Source: Streptococcus salivarius
Lineage (GTDB): Bacteria > Bacillota > Bacilli > Lactobacillales > Streptococcaceae
NCBI RefSeq assembly: GCF_002094975.1
Contig: NZ_CP015283.1
Coordinates: 1,473,501-1,537,500, forward strand
Direction of reading: 5' to 3'
Length of the DNA stretch: 64,000 nt
Positions 27,666-36,691 of the stretch are shown here, piece after piece. Both the position numbers and the translations under genes were made by a program. The stretch's first letter is position 1. Every line of letters begins with the position of its first letter. The notes under the pieces are model-generated. The model searched no databases. It was not told where the DNA came from and was given only the letters and a program-made list of their open reading frames with translations.

Positions 27666-29396
27666 TTAGAGATAATTCTGTTTTTTCACCTTCAATTCAT
27701 ACAACCCTCTCACCGCATTGCATCCATAGATGGCCTGAGCCTGTTCCATATCTTTTAAGGTCAAGACTTTTTCTTTAAGCTTATTATCAGCAATAAGTCT
27801 TTGTCTGTAGATGCCATTTAAGAGGCCGAGGTGAACGGGTGGTGTGTAGAGTTGGTCTTTGATTTTAAGAACGATGTTACCGATAGAGGTTTCTAGGAGT
27901 TGCCCCTCATGATTATAATAAATTTGTTCGTGAGGTTCGATACTAAGGTGAGGACGGTAACTTGTTTTGAAGAAGGTATAGGGGCTATCCAACGGATGCC
28001 TTTGCTCAACTAACCTTGCTTGGCAGAAGTCATTAGATAAGTTTGTTAATTGGGTATGTTCAAACTTCAGTTCACCATCTTTTGCAAGTGACATTTTAAG
28101 ACGGTAGTCTTTGTCAAGGTTTAGTGATTGGCACAGAGCTTCGACTTGATAGTGTGCTTTTTCTGCATTGAAAGGATAGTCAAAGTAGCGACTGCTCTCT
28201 TGCAAGCGTTTCATATGCTCCTCAAGAAATAGCAGTTTTCCTTGATGGACACGACCAGTTGAAATGAGATTGAATTTGGGGTTCTGACGGTATAGAACAG
28301 CAGCTTTTTGCTTGGTTTCTTCATATTCAGCTTCCCAGTTGCTATCCCAGGTAATACCTCCTCCGACACCATAGATAGCTTTGGTTCCTTCCATTTGTAG
28401 TGTTCGAATGGCCACGTTGAAAATACTAGGTCCCTGTGGCATCAAGATACCAATAGCTCCACAATAGACACCTCGAGGCTGTTTTTCAACCTTCTTAATA
28501 ATCTCCATGGTTGCTATTTTTGGGGCACCTGTAATCGAGCCGCATGGAAAAAGGGCTTGGAAGACATCGCTTAAACTACTATTTGGTAGGAGTTGCGTCT
28601 CAATAGTCGAAGTCATTTGCCAAACCGTAGAGTATTGTTCAACTTGGCAAAGGCTCTTGACATCCTCACTTCCTATTTTTGAAATACGATTCATGTCATT
28701 TCTAAGAAGATCGACAATCATCATATTTTCAGAGCGATTTTTCTGATCCTGAGCTAGCCACTGGGCTTGTTTGAGGTCAGATTCACTTGTCAAACCACGA
28801 TTAGTAGTACCTTTCATAGGACGAGTGGTCAATCTATCACCATCTTTTTTAAAAAAGAGTTCTGGGCTTATGGAAATGATAGAGACATCATCGTGCTGAA
28901 TAAAGGCATTGTAATGTGCATTTTGCTCAACAACCAATCGGTTATAGATGGCAAAGGGATCAGCTGTCAGGTTCTGTTGAAGTTGAACAGTATAATTGAC
29001 TTGATAAGTATCACCTTGTCGAATATGGTGGTGTATTTGCTCAATAGCAGCCTTGTATTCCTCTGCAGAAGTTAGCTCTTGCCAAGATTTTGGTAAGGCA
29101 ATTGGCTCATAAGCAAGTGGAATAGGCTCTATTTGAACAGTTTCATGAATAGTGAAGTAGAGGAGATACTCTGACATTAATGGACCAGCAATAACCTGAA
29201 ATTTTGTCTCGAAGGCAGGAGCTGCTTCATAGGAAACATAACCTACTGCATAATAGCCCTTATTTTGATAGGCTTCGACTTCAGTTAAGAGATGCTTAAC
29301 TTCCTTAATGTCCTTTGTTTTTAGTTCTTTAATGGCGTCTGTAAAGATTTGTCTGACACCAAGTTCTTTAAAATCAATAACAGTTTTCTTATGCAT
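27666..29396 (-). CDS. pabB: aminodeoxychorismate synthase component I fused to aminodeoxychorismate lyase (PabB-PabC)
   Basis: A 576-residue fusion for p-aminobenzoate synthesis in the folate pathway. Residues about 1-350 are the chorismate-binding domain: YQVNYTVQL, FFKKDGDRLTTRPMKGT, ENMMIVDLLRNDMNRI, FPCGSITGAPKIATMEI and the GVGGGITWDSNWEAEYEET end. Residues about 370-576 are a class IV PLP lyase domain with the probable PLP lysine in FFKTSYRP and the ETSIGNIVLKI motif. The PabA glutaminase is not in the window. The gene is alone on the minus strand. There is no ribosome-binding site before the ATG; the -10 box ends 6 bases upstream, so the mRNA is probably leaderless. Confidence 0.94.
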   Translation of the reverse strand: MHKKTVIDFKELGVRQIFTDAIKELKTKDIKEVKHLLTEVEAYQNKGYYAVGYVSYEAAPAFETKFQVIAGPLMSEYLLYFTIHETVQIEPIPLAYEPIALPKSWQELTSAEEYKAAIEQIHHHIRQGDTYQVNYTVQLQQNLTADPFAIYNRLVVEQNAHYNAFIQHDDVSIISISPELFFKKDGDRLTTRPMKGTTNRGLTSESDLKQAQWLAQDQKNRSENMMIVDLLRNDMNRISKIGSEDVKSLCQVEQYSTVWQMTSTIETQLLPNSSLSDVFQALFPCGSITGAPKIATMEIIKKVEKQPRGVYCGAIGILMPQGPSIFNVAIRTLQMEGTKAIYGVGGGITWDSNWEAEYEETKQKAAVLYRQNPKFNLISTGRVHQGKLLFLEEHMKRLQESSRYFDYPFNAEKAHYQVEALCQSLNLDKDYRLKMSLAKDGELKFEHTQLTNLSNDFCQARLVEQRHPLDSPYTFFKTSYRPHLSIEPHEQIYYNHEGQLLETSIGNIVLKIKDQLYTPPVHLGLLNGIYRQRLIADNKLKEKVLTLKDMEQAQAIYGCNAVRGLYELKVKKQNYL

Positions 29397-29411
29397 ACTT
29401 AGAGTATAACA
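29397..29411 (-). promoter_or_regulatory. leaderless-type promoter of pabB
   Basis: On the minus strand, TGTTATACT (extended -10) is followed by six bases (CTAAGT) and then ATG. Initiation at the normal distance would fall on the A of the start codon. Confidence 0.6.
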
Positions 29412-29500
29412 TAAGAAGTTTCCCTCTGGTTCTTTTTCATGTTTTAATTCTCTTTCTCAAAATTTTAACTAAAAATGAACTTTTTTGACAGTTTTACATA

Positions 29501-29509
29501 TGTTATAAT
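29501..29509 (+). promoter_or_regulatory. promoter of the small membrane protein gene
   Basis: Extended -10 TGTTATAAT, 33 bases before the ATG at 29543. No well-spaced -35 box is seen. Confidence 0.55.
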
Positions 29510-29542
29510 AGTGGTGACTAAAAGAAGATTTCAGAGGGAAGT

Positions 29543-29896
29543 ATGACAAAAAAAAACAATTTAAAGAAGGGTAACAGCAGTTTTTTACATAAAAAAATGA
29601 AAAGAGGGACATCTAAAAGTAATTCATGGAAGCATCAAATGTACGAGCTAGAAATTGCCATTGCTAAAGAGTCAAGTAACAAAAAAAGAAATGAACTTAT
29701 TAAAATTCATAATAGCTATATGAGTGAGTATGATAGCTTAAAGAAACAAATCATTTGGTTAGTCGTATTGGGAATTTGTTTCTTATTGGTACTGGTAGTT
29801 TTTGGTTATTATATTTGGAAAAGTTACAATAGTGAGAATATGTCTTATACATCATCTTGGATTCAAGAGAAAGTACTGAGCACCTATAGAGCTTAG
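29543..29896 (+). CDS. hypothetical small membrane protein
   Basis: 117 residues, not recognised. It has a very basic, Ser/Asn/Lys-rich N-terminus, a predicted coiled-coil (HQMYELEIAIAKESSNKKRNELIKIHNSY), one membrane segment (IIWLVVLGICFLLVLVVFGYYIW, about residues 70-92) and a short outer tail. AGAGGGA precedes the ATG, and it has its own promoter and terminator, so it looks expressed. The charge distribution predicts the basic coiled coil inside and the tail outside. No function is assigned. Confidence 0.7.
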   Translation: MTKKNNLKKGNSSFLHKKMKRGTSKSNSWKHQMYELEIAIAKESSNKKRNELIKIHNSYMSEYDSLKKQIIWLVVLGICFLLVLVVFGYYIWKSYNSENMSYTSSWIQEKVLSTYRA

Positions 29897-29922
29897 TATC
29901 CTAATCCTAGTAAATAATAGAG

Positions 29923-29950
29923 TCTCTAGACAAAAGTCTAGGGATTTTTT
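29923..29950 (+). terminator. terminator after the small membrane protein gene
   Basis: TCTCTAGAC-AAAA-GTCTAGGGA followed by TTTTTT. Confidence 0.85.
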
Positions 29951-29977
29951 GTTAAAAAAGGTTTTATCAGGTTGATG

Positions 29978-29994
29978 TATAGTTATTAGCTATA
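29978..29994. promoter_or_regulatory. MET-box 1 upstream of metE
   Basis: TATAGTTATTAGCTATA matches the streptococcal MET-box TATAGTTTNAAACTATA at all but three positions. The motif is the proposed site for the LysR-type regulator MtaR/MetR. Confidence 0.65.
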
Positions 29995-30049
29995 ACAATA
30001 TCTAAACAAAAGGAGATAACGGTAGCTAGAAACCCATTACTTTATAGGT

Positions 30050-30066
30050 TATAGTCTAAAACTATA
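30050..30066. promoter_or_regulatory. MET-box 2 upstream of metE
   Basis: TATAGTCTAAAACTATA differs from the MET-box consensus at one position only. It lies 80 bases before the metE start. Confidence 0.75.
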
Positions 30067-30146
30067 TATAGAGAAAACTAATAGCAATTATACAGCCACC
30101 CATTTCTTTGGTAAGATAAGTTCAACAACAAAGAGGAGGACACAAG

Positions 30147-32396
30147 ATGTCAACTACTATCATTGGTTTCCCACGTTTGGGTGAATTCCGCGAATTAAAA
30201 TTTACAACAGAAAAATACTTTAGAAATGAAATTACTGCAGATGAACTCTTAGCAACAGCCAAAGACTTACGTGCAAAACACTGGAATATTGTTAAAGAGA
30301 AGGGTATCAGTGAAATTCCTTCAAATGATTTTTCACATTACGATAACTTCCTTGATGCAGCTTTCCTTTTCAACGTCGTACCTGAATCTGTTCAAAACTT
30401 GGATTTGACAGATCTTGAACGTTACTTTGCTTTGGCGCGTGGTTACCAAGGTGAAAAAGGGGATGTACGTGCCCTTCCTATGAAAAAATGGTTTAACACT
30501 AACTACCATTACATCGTTCCTAAATTTGAAAAAACAACAGAAGTTAAACTTGCTGGTCACAAGATTTTTGATGAGTACCAAGAAGCTAAAGAATTGGGAC
30601 TTAACACACGCCCAGTTGTGGTTGGACCATTCACATTCCTTCAATTATCTGACTTTGAAGATGGTGTGAAAGCAGAAGACTTTGTAGACAGCTTTGTGGC
30701 AGCTTACCAAGAAGTCTTCGCAAAATTGGCTGAGCTTGGTGCGACTCGTATTCAACTCGATGAGCCAGCCCTTGTTAAAGATTTGACAGCTGAAGAAAAA
30801 GCTCTCTTCTTGAATATCTACAACAAACTCTTGGCTGATAAAAAAGGTCTTAAAGTCTTGATCCAAACTTACTTTGGTGATGTTCGTGATGTCTACAATG
30901 ATCTTGTGAACTTGCCAGTTGATGGTATTGGTCTTGACTTTGTTGAAGGTAAGAAAACACTTGAATTGGTTAAAGGTGGTTTCCCAGCTGATAAGACTCT
31001 CTATGCCGGTATCGTCAACGGTAAAAACATCTGGCGTAACAACTACGAGAAGAGTCTTGAAATTCTTGAACAAGTTCCAGCTGAAAATGTTGTTTTGACA
31101 ACATCTTGCTCACTTCTTCATGTACCATTTACAACTGCTAACGAAGAATTTGAACCAGCTATCTTGAACCACTTTGCTTTTGCGGTTGAAAAATTGGACG
31201 AATTGCGTGATTTGGATGCTATCCGCAATGGTCAAGGTGCAGAAGCCCTTGCAGCCAACAAAGAACTCTTTGCGACTGAGCGTGTTGGTGAAAATGCTGA
31301 ACTTCGTGCTCGTATTGCAGGCTTGACTGAAGCTGATTACACTCGTTTGCCAGCATTTGCAGAACGTGAAGTGATTCAAAAAGATGCTTTCAAACTTCCA
31401 TTGCTTCCAACAACAACTATCGGTTCATTCCCTCAAACTAAGGAAGTTCGTGCTAAACGTTTGGCTTTCCGTAAGAATGAATTGTCACAAGAAGAATACG
31501 ATGCATTCCTTGCTGAAATCACTGATGAATGGATTAAATGGCAAGAAGAAGTTGGATTTGATGTGCTTGTACACGGTGAATTCGAACGTAACGACATGGT
31601 TGAATACTTCGGTCAAAACTTGTCAGGTTACCTCTTCTCTAAAAACGGTTGGGTGCAATCATATGGTATGCGTGGGGTTAAACCACCAATCATTTGGGGT
31701 GATGTGACTCGTCTTAACCCAATCACTGTGAAATGGTCTAGCTACGCACAAAGCCGTACTGACAAACCTGTTAAAGGTATGTTGACTGGACCTGTTACTA
31801 TCCTTAACTGGTCATTCCCACGTGAAGACATCTCTATCAAGGATTCAACTCTTCAAATTGCTCTTGCAATCAAAGATGAAGTTCTTGACCTTGAAGCTGC
31901 AGGCGTTAAAATTATCCAAATTGACGAAGCTGCTCTTCGCGAAAAATTGCCACTCCGTCGTAGTGACTGGTACGAGGATTACCTCGACTGGGCTATTCCA
32001 GCCTTCCGTTTGGTTCACTCAACAATAGCACCAGACACACAAATCCACACTCACATGTGTTACTCAGAATTTACAGATATCATCCCAGCTATCGACAACT
32101 TAGATGCTGACGTTATCTCATTTGAAGCTAGCCGTTCAAATCTTGAAATCTTGGATGAACTTAAAGCTCAAAACTTCCAAACAGAAGTTGGACCTGGGGT
32201 TTACGATATCCACTCACCACGTGTCCCACAAGACGGTGAAATTGACCACACTATCGAAGCAATCTTGGCTAAAGTACCAAGCGGTAAAGTTTGGATCAAC
32301 CCTGACTGTGGTTTGAAGACTCGCGGAATCAAAGAAACTAAAGAAAGCTTGATCAAGCTTGTAGAAGCTGCAAAAGCAGCTCGCGAAAACTTGTAA
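30147..32396 (+). CDS. metE: cobalamin-independent methionine synthase
   Basis: Transfers the methyl group from 5-methyl-THF(Glu)n to homocysteine. Full length at 749 residues, with two barrels: the N-terminal one ([18 protein letters not shown]) and the catalytic C-terminal one ([16 protein letters not shown]). Zinc ligands are visible in HTHMCYSEF (His, Cys) and [12 protein letters not shown] (Cys). GAGGAGGA precedes the ATG. Two MET-boxes upstream indicate control by methionine supply through an MtaR/MetR-type activator. metF follows after a 186-base gap with a weak terminator, so its substrate supplier is probably partly coexpressed. Confidence 0.97.
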   Translation: MSTTIIGFPRLGEFRELKFTTEKYFRNEITADELLATAKDLRAKHWNIVKEKGISEIPSNDFSHYDNFLDAAFLFNVVPESVQNLDLTDLERYFALARGYQGEKGDVRALPMKKWFNTNYHYIVPKFEKTTEVKLAGHKIFDEYQEAKELGLNTRPVVVGPFTFLQLSDFEDGVKAEDFVDSFVAAYQEVFAKLAELGATRIQLDEPALVKDLTAEEKALFLNIYNKLLADKKGLKVLIQTYFGDVRDVYNDLVNLPVDGIGLDFVEGKKTLELVKGGFPADKTLYAGIVNGKNIWRNNYEKSLEILEQVPAENVVLTTSCSLLHVPFTTANEEFEPAILNHFAFAVEKLDELRDLDAIRNGQGAEALAANKELFATERVGENAELRARIAGLTEADYTRLPAFAEREVIQKDAFKLPLLPTTTIGSFPQTKEVRAKRLAFRKNELSQEEYDAFLAEITDEWIKWQEEVGFDVLVHGEFERNDMVEYFGQNLSGYLFSKNGWVQSYGMRGVKPPIIWGDVTRLNPITVKWSSYAQSRTDKPVKGMLTGPVTILNWSFPREDISIKDSTLQIALAIKDEVLDLEAAGVKIIQIDEAALREKLPLRRSDWYEDYLDWAIPAFRLVHSTIAPDTQIHTHMCYSEFTDIIPAIDNLDADVISFEASRSNLEILDELKAQNFQTEVGPGVYDIHSPRVPQDGEIDHTIEAILAKVPSGKVWINPDCGLKTRGIKETKESLIKLVEAAKAARENL

Positions 32397-32419
32397 GCAG
32401 AAGTTATCATACGTTGAAG

Positions 32420-32448
32420 ACCTTCTTCCTTAAGTGTAGAAGGTTTTC
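32420..32448 (+). terminator. weak terminator or attenuating hairpin between metE and metF
   Basis: ACCTTCT/AGAAGGT stem with an 11-base loop, then TTTC. The short U-tract suggests partial read-through to metF. Confidence 0.45.
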
Positions 32449-32458
32449 AATAGCGAAT

Positions 32459-32473
32459 AATTTTCTAAAGATT
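32459..32473. promoter_or_regulatory. possible weak CodY-like site before metF
   Basis: AATTTTCTAAAGATT matches the CodY consensus at 13 of 15 positions but lacks the central G. No clear promoter is seen beside it. Confidence 0.25.
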
Positions 32474-32582
32474 TTTGCAAGCAGGCTATGATTAACAAGT
32501 GTTTAACTGAACTCATGAAGTCAGTAGGCACTTAAAACAGCTTTCGTCTTAACAAAAATCTAAAAAGAAGAAGGTATAAAAT

Positions 32583-33458
32583 ATGACAAGCCAAACACCA
32601 TCACTCTCTTTTGAAGTCTTTCCACCTAACCCAGCAGTAGGTAATGAAAAAATCCTACGTGCTCTTGAGGATATGCAAGGATTGGCTCCACACTTTATCA
32701 GTGTGACAGCTAGTAATAACAAATATAATATCAAAGAGACGACGGTTCCTTTGGCAGATCATATTCAAAATGACCTAGCTATCCCAACGATTGCCCACCT
32801 TCCAGCTATCTATTTGAGTAAAGAAAAGGTTGCTGATACCTTACGTGACTTGGATGCCGTTGGTGTACACCGTATCTTAGCCCTACGTGGCGATATCATT
32901 CCTGGTGTGGAACCTCTTAAAGACTTTAAATATGCCACTGATTTGATTGAATTTATCAAGGAAGAAGCTCCTCAATTTGATATCATCGGTGCCTGCTATC
33001 CTGAAGGGCATCCAGATTCGCCAAATCAAATCTCTGATATCCAAAACCTTAAGAAAAAGGTTGATGCAGGTTGTTCTGGTCTTTTAACCCAACTCTTCTT
33101 TGACAATGAACGTTTCTATGATTTTCAAGATAAATGTACCTTGGCTGGAATTGATGTACCAATTCATGCGGGTATTATGCCAATTTTGAATCGTAACCAA
33201 GCTCTACGTTTGCTTAAGACTTGTGAGAATATCCATTTGCCACGTAAGTTCCGTGCCATTTTGGATAAGTATGAGCATGATCCTGAGTCACTTAGAGCGG
33301 CAGGTCTTGCTTATGCGATTGACCAGATTGTCGACCTTGTTACTCAAGATGTTGCAGGCGTTCACCTCTACACCATGAATAATGCAGAAACTGCTCGTCA
33401 TATTCACGAAGCGACTCATTCCTTATTTAAGCATCATTCACAAGTTAGCGCTCTATAA
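32583..33458 (+). CDS. metF: methylenetetrahydrofolate reductase
   Basis: Reduces 5,10-methylene-THF to 5-methyl-THF, the methyl donor used by MetE upstream. 291 residues, a full MTHFR barrel: SLSFEVFPPNPAVGNEK (catalytic Glu region), FISVTASNN, IPTIAHLPAIY, ILALRGDI, and GACYPEGHPDS in the FAD/substrate site. GAAGGT lies upstream of the ATG. It forms a two-gene methionine unit with metE. Confidence 0.96.
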   Translation: MTSQTPSLSFEVFPPNPAVGNEKILRALEDMQGLAPHFISVTASNNKYNIKETTVPLADHIQNDLAIPTIAHLPAIYLSKEKVADTLRDLDAVGVHRILALRGDIIPGVEPLKDFKYATDLIEFIKEEAPQFDIIGACYPEGHPDSPNQISDIQNLKKKVDAGCSGLLTQLFFDNERFYDFQDKCTLAGIDVPIHAGIMPILNRNQALRLLKTCENIHLPRKFRAILDKYEHDPESLRAAGLAYAIDQIVDLVTQDVAGVHLYTMNNAETARHIHEATHSLFKHHSQVSAL

Positions 33459-33473
33459 TTGAATCATAAAACT

Positions 33474-33506
33474 ACCACCTATAGTTTAATCTATAGGTGG
33501 TTTCGT
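33474..33506 (+). terminator. terminator after metF
   Basis: A perfect 11-bp stem ACCACCTATAG/CTATAGGTGGT with a 6-base loop and a short T-run. Confidence 0.8.
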
Positions 33507-33554
33507 GTTTATAGTATGAAAAAAGTGACTTCCTTAATTCTAGTAGTGTAATGT

Positions 33555-33586
33555 ATAAAAAAGACTCAGAGCTAAGCTCTAAGTCT
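33555..33586 (-). terminator. terminator of the phosphoglucomutase gene
   Basis: Minus-strand AAGACTTAGAGCT/AGCTCTGAGTCTT followed by TTTTTT. Confidence 0.85.
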
Positions 33587-33592
33587 TAAATA

Positions 33593-35311
33593 TTACTCGC
33601 CTACGAAAGCATTGATTTCTGCTTCGATATTCGCAATTTTTTCTTTAGCATCTGCTTCAGATTCACCAACTGTAGCGATGTAGAATTTGATTTTTGGTTC
33701 TGTACCTGAAGGACGAACGGCAAACCATGAATCATCAGCCAAGATGTATTTAAGCACGTTACTTGGAGGAGTTGTCAATTTTTCAACGCCGTCAGCAGTA
33801 GTAGCTGTTTGTTCCAAGAAGTCTTCTGTCTTAGCAATGTCTGTGTTGTTGAATTGTTTAGGAGCATTGCCACGGAATTTATCCATGATTTTCTTGATTT
33901 CAGCAGCTCCGTCAACACCTGAAAGGGTAACAGAGATGGTTTTTTCTGCGAAGTAGCCGTATTGTTTGTAGATTTCTTCGATACCATCTGCCAAAGTCAT
34001 GCCACGTGAGCGGTAGTAAGCTGCGATTTCAGCAACGATAAGAACAGCTTGGATAGCATCTTTGTCACGTACGAATGGTTTGATGAGGTAACCGAAGCTT
34101 TCTTCGAAACCAAGCATGTAAGTGTGGTTGTGTTGTGTTTCAAATTCATGAATTTTTTCACCAATAAATTTGAAACCAGTCAAGACGTTAAACATCGTTG
34201 CGCCGTAGCTTTCTGCAATCTTAGTAACCAACTCAGTTGATACGATTGATTTACAGAGGGCAGCATTGGCAGGAAGTGTACCAGCTGTTTTGTGAGCTTC
34301 AAGAATGTATTTAGCAATGATAGCTCCGATTTGGTTACCAGAAAGGTTGAGGTAAGAACCATCTGGTTGACGAATTTCAACACCAAGACGGTCAGCATCG
34401 GGATCAGTTGCAACCAATACATCAGCGTCTACTTTGCGACCAAGTTCTTCAGCAAGAGCAAATGCTTCTTGGTTTTCAGGGTTTGGAGATTTAACGGTTG
34501 AGAAGTCAGGGTCTGGTACAGCTTGCGCTTCAACAACTTGTACAGCTTCAAATCCAGCTTGCGCAAGAGCACGACGTGCCAACATTTCACCAGTACCATG
34601 AAGTGGAGTGTAGACAATCTTCATGTCACGACCGTATTCATTGATTAAGTCTTGGTTGATGTTAACGCCTTTAACTTCTTTCAAGTATTCAGCGTCGACG
34701 TTTTCACCGATAACTTCAATCAAGCCGCTAGCTTTGCTTTCTTCAAGGTCAGCCAATTGCACAGTGAAAGGATTTTCGATAGCACGGATGTAGTCTGTCA
34801 ATGCATCTGCATCTGCTGGTGGCATTTGTCCACCGTCTTCTCCGTAAACCTTGTAACCATTAAATGGTGCAGGGTTGTGGCTGGCTGTTACCATGATACC
34901 AGCAAATGTGTGAAGATGACGTACTGCAAATGACAATTCAGGTGTTGGACGAAGGCTTTCAAATACGTAAGATTTAATACCGTGAGCTGCCAAAACTTGT
35001 GCAGATTCAAATGCAAATTCTGGAGAGAAGTGACGGCTGTCATAGGCAATAGCAACACCACGTTTTTTAGCTTCTTCCCCTTTTGAGTCAATCAATTGGG
35101 CCAAACCTTCAGTTGCTTGGCGAACAACGTAAATGTTAATGCGGTTAGTACCAGCACCAATCAATCCACGCATACCAGCTGTACCGAATTCAAGGTTGGT
35201 ATAGAAGGCATCTTCTTTCGTTTTTTCATCCATTGCGACCAACTCATCATGAAGGTAAGCAGGCAATTCAGCGAAGTCGAGCCATTTTTGATAATTTTCA
35301 GTGTAAGACAT
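33593..35311 (-). CDS. pgm: alpha-phosphoglucomutase / phosphomannomutase family
   Basis: Interconverts glucose 1- and 6-phosphate, linking glycolysis and galactose use to UDP-glucose and wall polysaccharides. The 572 residues follow the four-domain alpha-D-phosphohexomutase layout: phosphoserine in GIMVTASHNPAPFNGYK, metal loop DPDADRLGV, sugar-binding GFEESFGYLI, and the phosphate-binding VRPSGTEPKIKFY. A good AAGGAG site precedes the ATG. The promoter carries a probable CodY box and a near-perfect cre site, so carbon and amino-acid supply may both control it. Confidence 0.95.
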   Translation of the reverse strand: MSYTENYQKWLDFAELPAYLHDELVAMDEKTKEDAFYTNLEFGTAGMRGLIGAGTNRINIYVVRQATEGLAQLIDSKGEEAKKRGVAIAYDSRHFSPEFAFESAQVLAAHGIKSYVFESLRPTPELSFAVRHLHTFAGIMVTASHNPAPFNGYKVYGEDGGQMPPADADALTDYIRAIENPFTVQLADLEESKASGLIEVIGENVDAEYLKEVKGVNINQDLINEYGRDMKIVYTPLHGTGEMLARRALAQAGFEAVQVVEAQAVPDPDFSTVKSPNPENQEAFALAEELGRKVDADVLVATDPDADRLGVEIRQPDGSYLNLSGNQIGAIIAKYILEAHKTAGTLPANAALCKSIVSTELVTKIAESYGATMFNVLTGFKFIGEKIHEFETQHNHTYMLGFEESFGYLIKPFVRDKDAIQAVLIVAEIAAYYRSRGMTLADGIEEIYKQYGYFAEKTISVTLSGVDGAAEIKKIMDKFRGNAPKQFNNTDIAKTEDFLEQTATTADGVEKLTTPPSNVLKYILADDSWFAVRPSGTEPKIKFYIATVGESEADAKEKIANIEAEINAFVGE

Positions 35312-35329
35312 AGCAATCTCCTTTATATT

Positions 35330-35343
35330 TTTAACCGCTTACA
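35330..35343. promoter_or_regulatory. cre (CcpA) site overlapping the pgm transcription start
   Basis: Minus strand TGTAAGCGGTTAAA matches TGWAANCGNTNWCA at 13 of 14 positions. It lies just after the -10 box. Confidence 0.55.
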
Positions 35344-35351
35344 TTATAACA
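35343..35351 (-). promoter_or_regulatory. extended -10 promoter of pgm
   Basis: Minus strand TGTTATAAT, 32 bases before the pgm ATG. Confidence 0.65.
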
Positions 35352-35353
35352 AA

Positions 35354-35368
35354 TTTTTTCAGAAAATT
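35354..35368. promoter_or_regulatory. CodY box at the pgm promoter
   Basis: TTTTTTCAGAAAATT matches the CodY consensus at 13 of 15 positions and ends 5 bases before the -10 hexamer, in the RNA-polymerase footprint. The arrangement is almost the same as at ridA. Confidence 0.55.
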
Positions 35369-35424
35369 CTAGCGATAATTGTAAATCTTTTTAAAAAGAA
35401 AATGGTATCTAAAATGTAAATGAA

Positions 35425-35457
35425 AATAAAAGAGCCAAGACATATCAGTCTCGACCT
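35425..35457 (-). terminator. terminator of the coaB-coaC-ECF unit
   Basis: Minus-strand imperfect stem around GAGAC/GTCTT extended by further G-C and G-U pairs, followed by TTTTATTTTC. Confidence 0.6.
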
Positions 35458-35463
35458 AACTAA

Positions 35464-36024
35464 TTATTTTAATCTTTCAAGTGTCGGAACGGCTGCAGTT
35501 GTGACAAGAACTGTAGCAATAACTTCAATAAGAGAGTTTGTTGTCAAAATTAAAGCAAGAAAATGTTGAAAACTACCACCATAGATGTTACCGAAGAAGA
35601 TATAAATTCCCAATAGAACAAAAATGGTATTGGTCATAGACCCGACAATAGCAGCTGTCACTAAACCAGTACGATTGTGTAGCCATCGATAGACGAAGTA
35701 AGGAGTCACTCCGATTAAAATACGTGGAAACAGTGCAATAATGAGAGAATAGAGATTTCCATGTGAGACAAAGGGACTAAAGAGGAAACTTGCTGGCGTC
35801 AAAACCAATGTATTCATGGTCACACTAAAGAGGCCCATGAGGAGTCCCAAAACAGCTCCGATTCTAGGTCCATAAATGACGGAAGCGATAACAACAGGAA
35901 TATGAACTAAGGTCGGTTGAATACCAGACGGAACAAATTCGAGAATGAAGGAAGTTACAAAATGAATGGTGAGCATTACTGCAAAAAAGATGGCAATTCT
36001 TGCAATAGCGGTTGATTTTTTCAT
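35464..36024 (-). CDS. ECF transporter S component (second paralogue)
   Basis: A 186-residue membrane protein with about six hydrophobic segments, like substrate-binding S components of energy-coupling-factor vitamin transporters. It aligns along its whole length with the product of the preceding gene: both share PTLVHIPVVIAS-type, IVYGP-type, FPRILIG-type and GIY motifs. The ATG at 36024 is chosen because the protein then starts MKKSTAIARI with an AAGGAG site upstream; the frame could run to 36078. The energising module (EcfA, A', T) is not in the window. Linkage to coaBC suggests pantothenate or a related precursor. Confidence 0.8.
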   Translation of the reverse strand: MKKSTAIARIAIFFAVMLTIHFVTSFILEFVPSGIQPTLVHIPVVIASVIYGPRIGAVLGLLMGLFSVTMNTLVLTPASFLFSPFVSHGNLYSLIIALFPRILIGVTPYFVYRWLHNRTGLVTAAIVGSMTNTIFVLLGIYIFFGNIYGGSFQHFLALILTTNSLIEVIATVLVTTAAVPTLERLK

Positions 36025-36090
36025 AAAAATTCTCCTTAACGGTTTATAGAATAGTATCTGATTTTCGGCACTATCCATAGATTAAATGAT

Positions 36091-36666
36091 TTACTTTTTC
36101 AATCGTAAAAGCATAGGAGTGATACTTACTGTCAAAAGTCCAGCAATAATCATTTCAGCAATCGAATTTGTTGTGAAAATGGTTGCCATTAGTGTTTTGC
36201 CACCTGCTGTGTAGAAGTTAGGGATTAGGAAGTAGATGCCAAGAAGTACGAAAAATGTATTTGTGAAAGCACCTAAAACCCCAGATAAAGTCAGACCTAG
36301 ACGGTTTTGAAGTAACTTGTAGACAAAGTAAGGGAAAATACCGATTAGGATACGAGGGACGATGGCAATGACTACAGATGCCCAAGTTCCTCCTTCAACA
36401 AAAGGACTAAAGAGATAGCTACTAACCGTATAGATAACAGTGTTGCGAATAATACTCATAATTCCCATGAAGCCACCCAAATAAGCTCCAATTTTAGGAC
36501 CGTAGACGATGCTAGCGATAATAACTGGGATATGGGTTAGGGTTGGTTTGATTGGAAGTACAAAAGCAGCAAAGATGGTTTGACTGAGTACTTCGATTAC
36601 AACCATTGTAGCTATCAAGAGGGATAACTGAGCCGTTTGGTTTGCTTTATTTTTCTTATTCATCAT
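36091..36666 (-). CDS. ECF transporter S component (first paralogue)
   Basis: 191 residues, about six membrane segments, with the S-component pattern PTLTHIPVIIASIVYGPKIGAYLGGFMG and IVPRILIGIFPYFVYK. The start is one of two adjacent ATGs (36666 or 36663); the second is better spaced from AAGGAG. It begins about 25 bases after coaC and is followed by a paralogue. Pantothenate (PanT-like) is the obvious candidate because CoaB and CoaC act on phosphopantothenate, but that is inference from context. Confidence 0.82.
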   Translation of the reverse strand: MMNKKNKANQTAQLSLLIATMVVIEVLSQTIFAAFVLPIKPTLTHIPVIIASIVYGPKIGAYLGGFMGIMSIIRNTVIYTVSSYLFSPFVEGGTWASVVIAIVPRILIGIFPYFVYKLLQNRLGLTLSGVLGAFTNTFFVLLGIYFLIPNFYTAGGKTLMATIFTTNSIAEMIIAGLLTVSITPMLLRLKK

Positions 36667-36691
36667 AAACTCCTTTTTATTCTCTGCAAGG

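Noticed and set aside
30645-31073. Minus-strand open frames of 100-140 codons opposite metE
   Set aside because: They follow from the codon bias of metE; no start signals and no recognisable domains.
32445-32582. Riboswitch or SAM leader before metF
   Set aside because: No S-box or SMK-box core is recognisable; only weak hairpins are seen.
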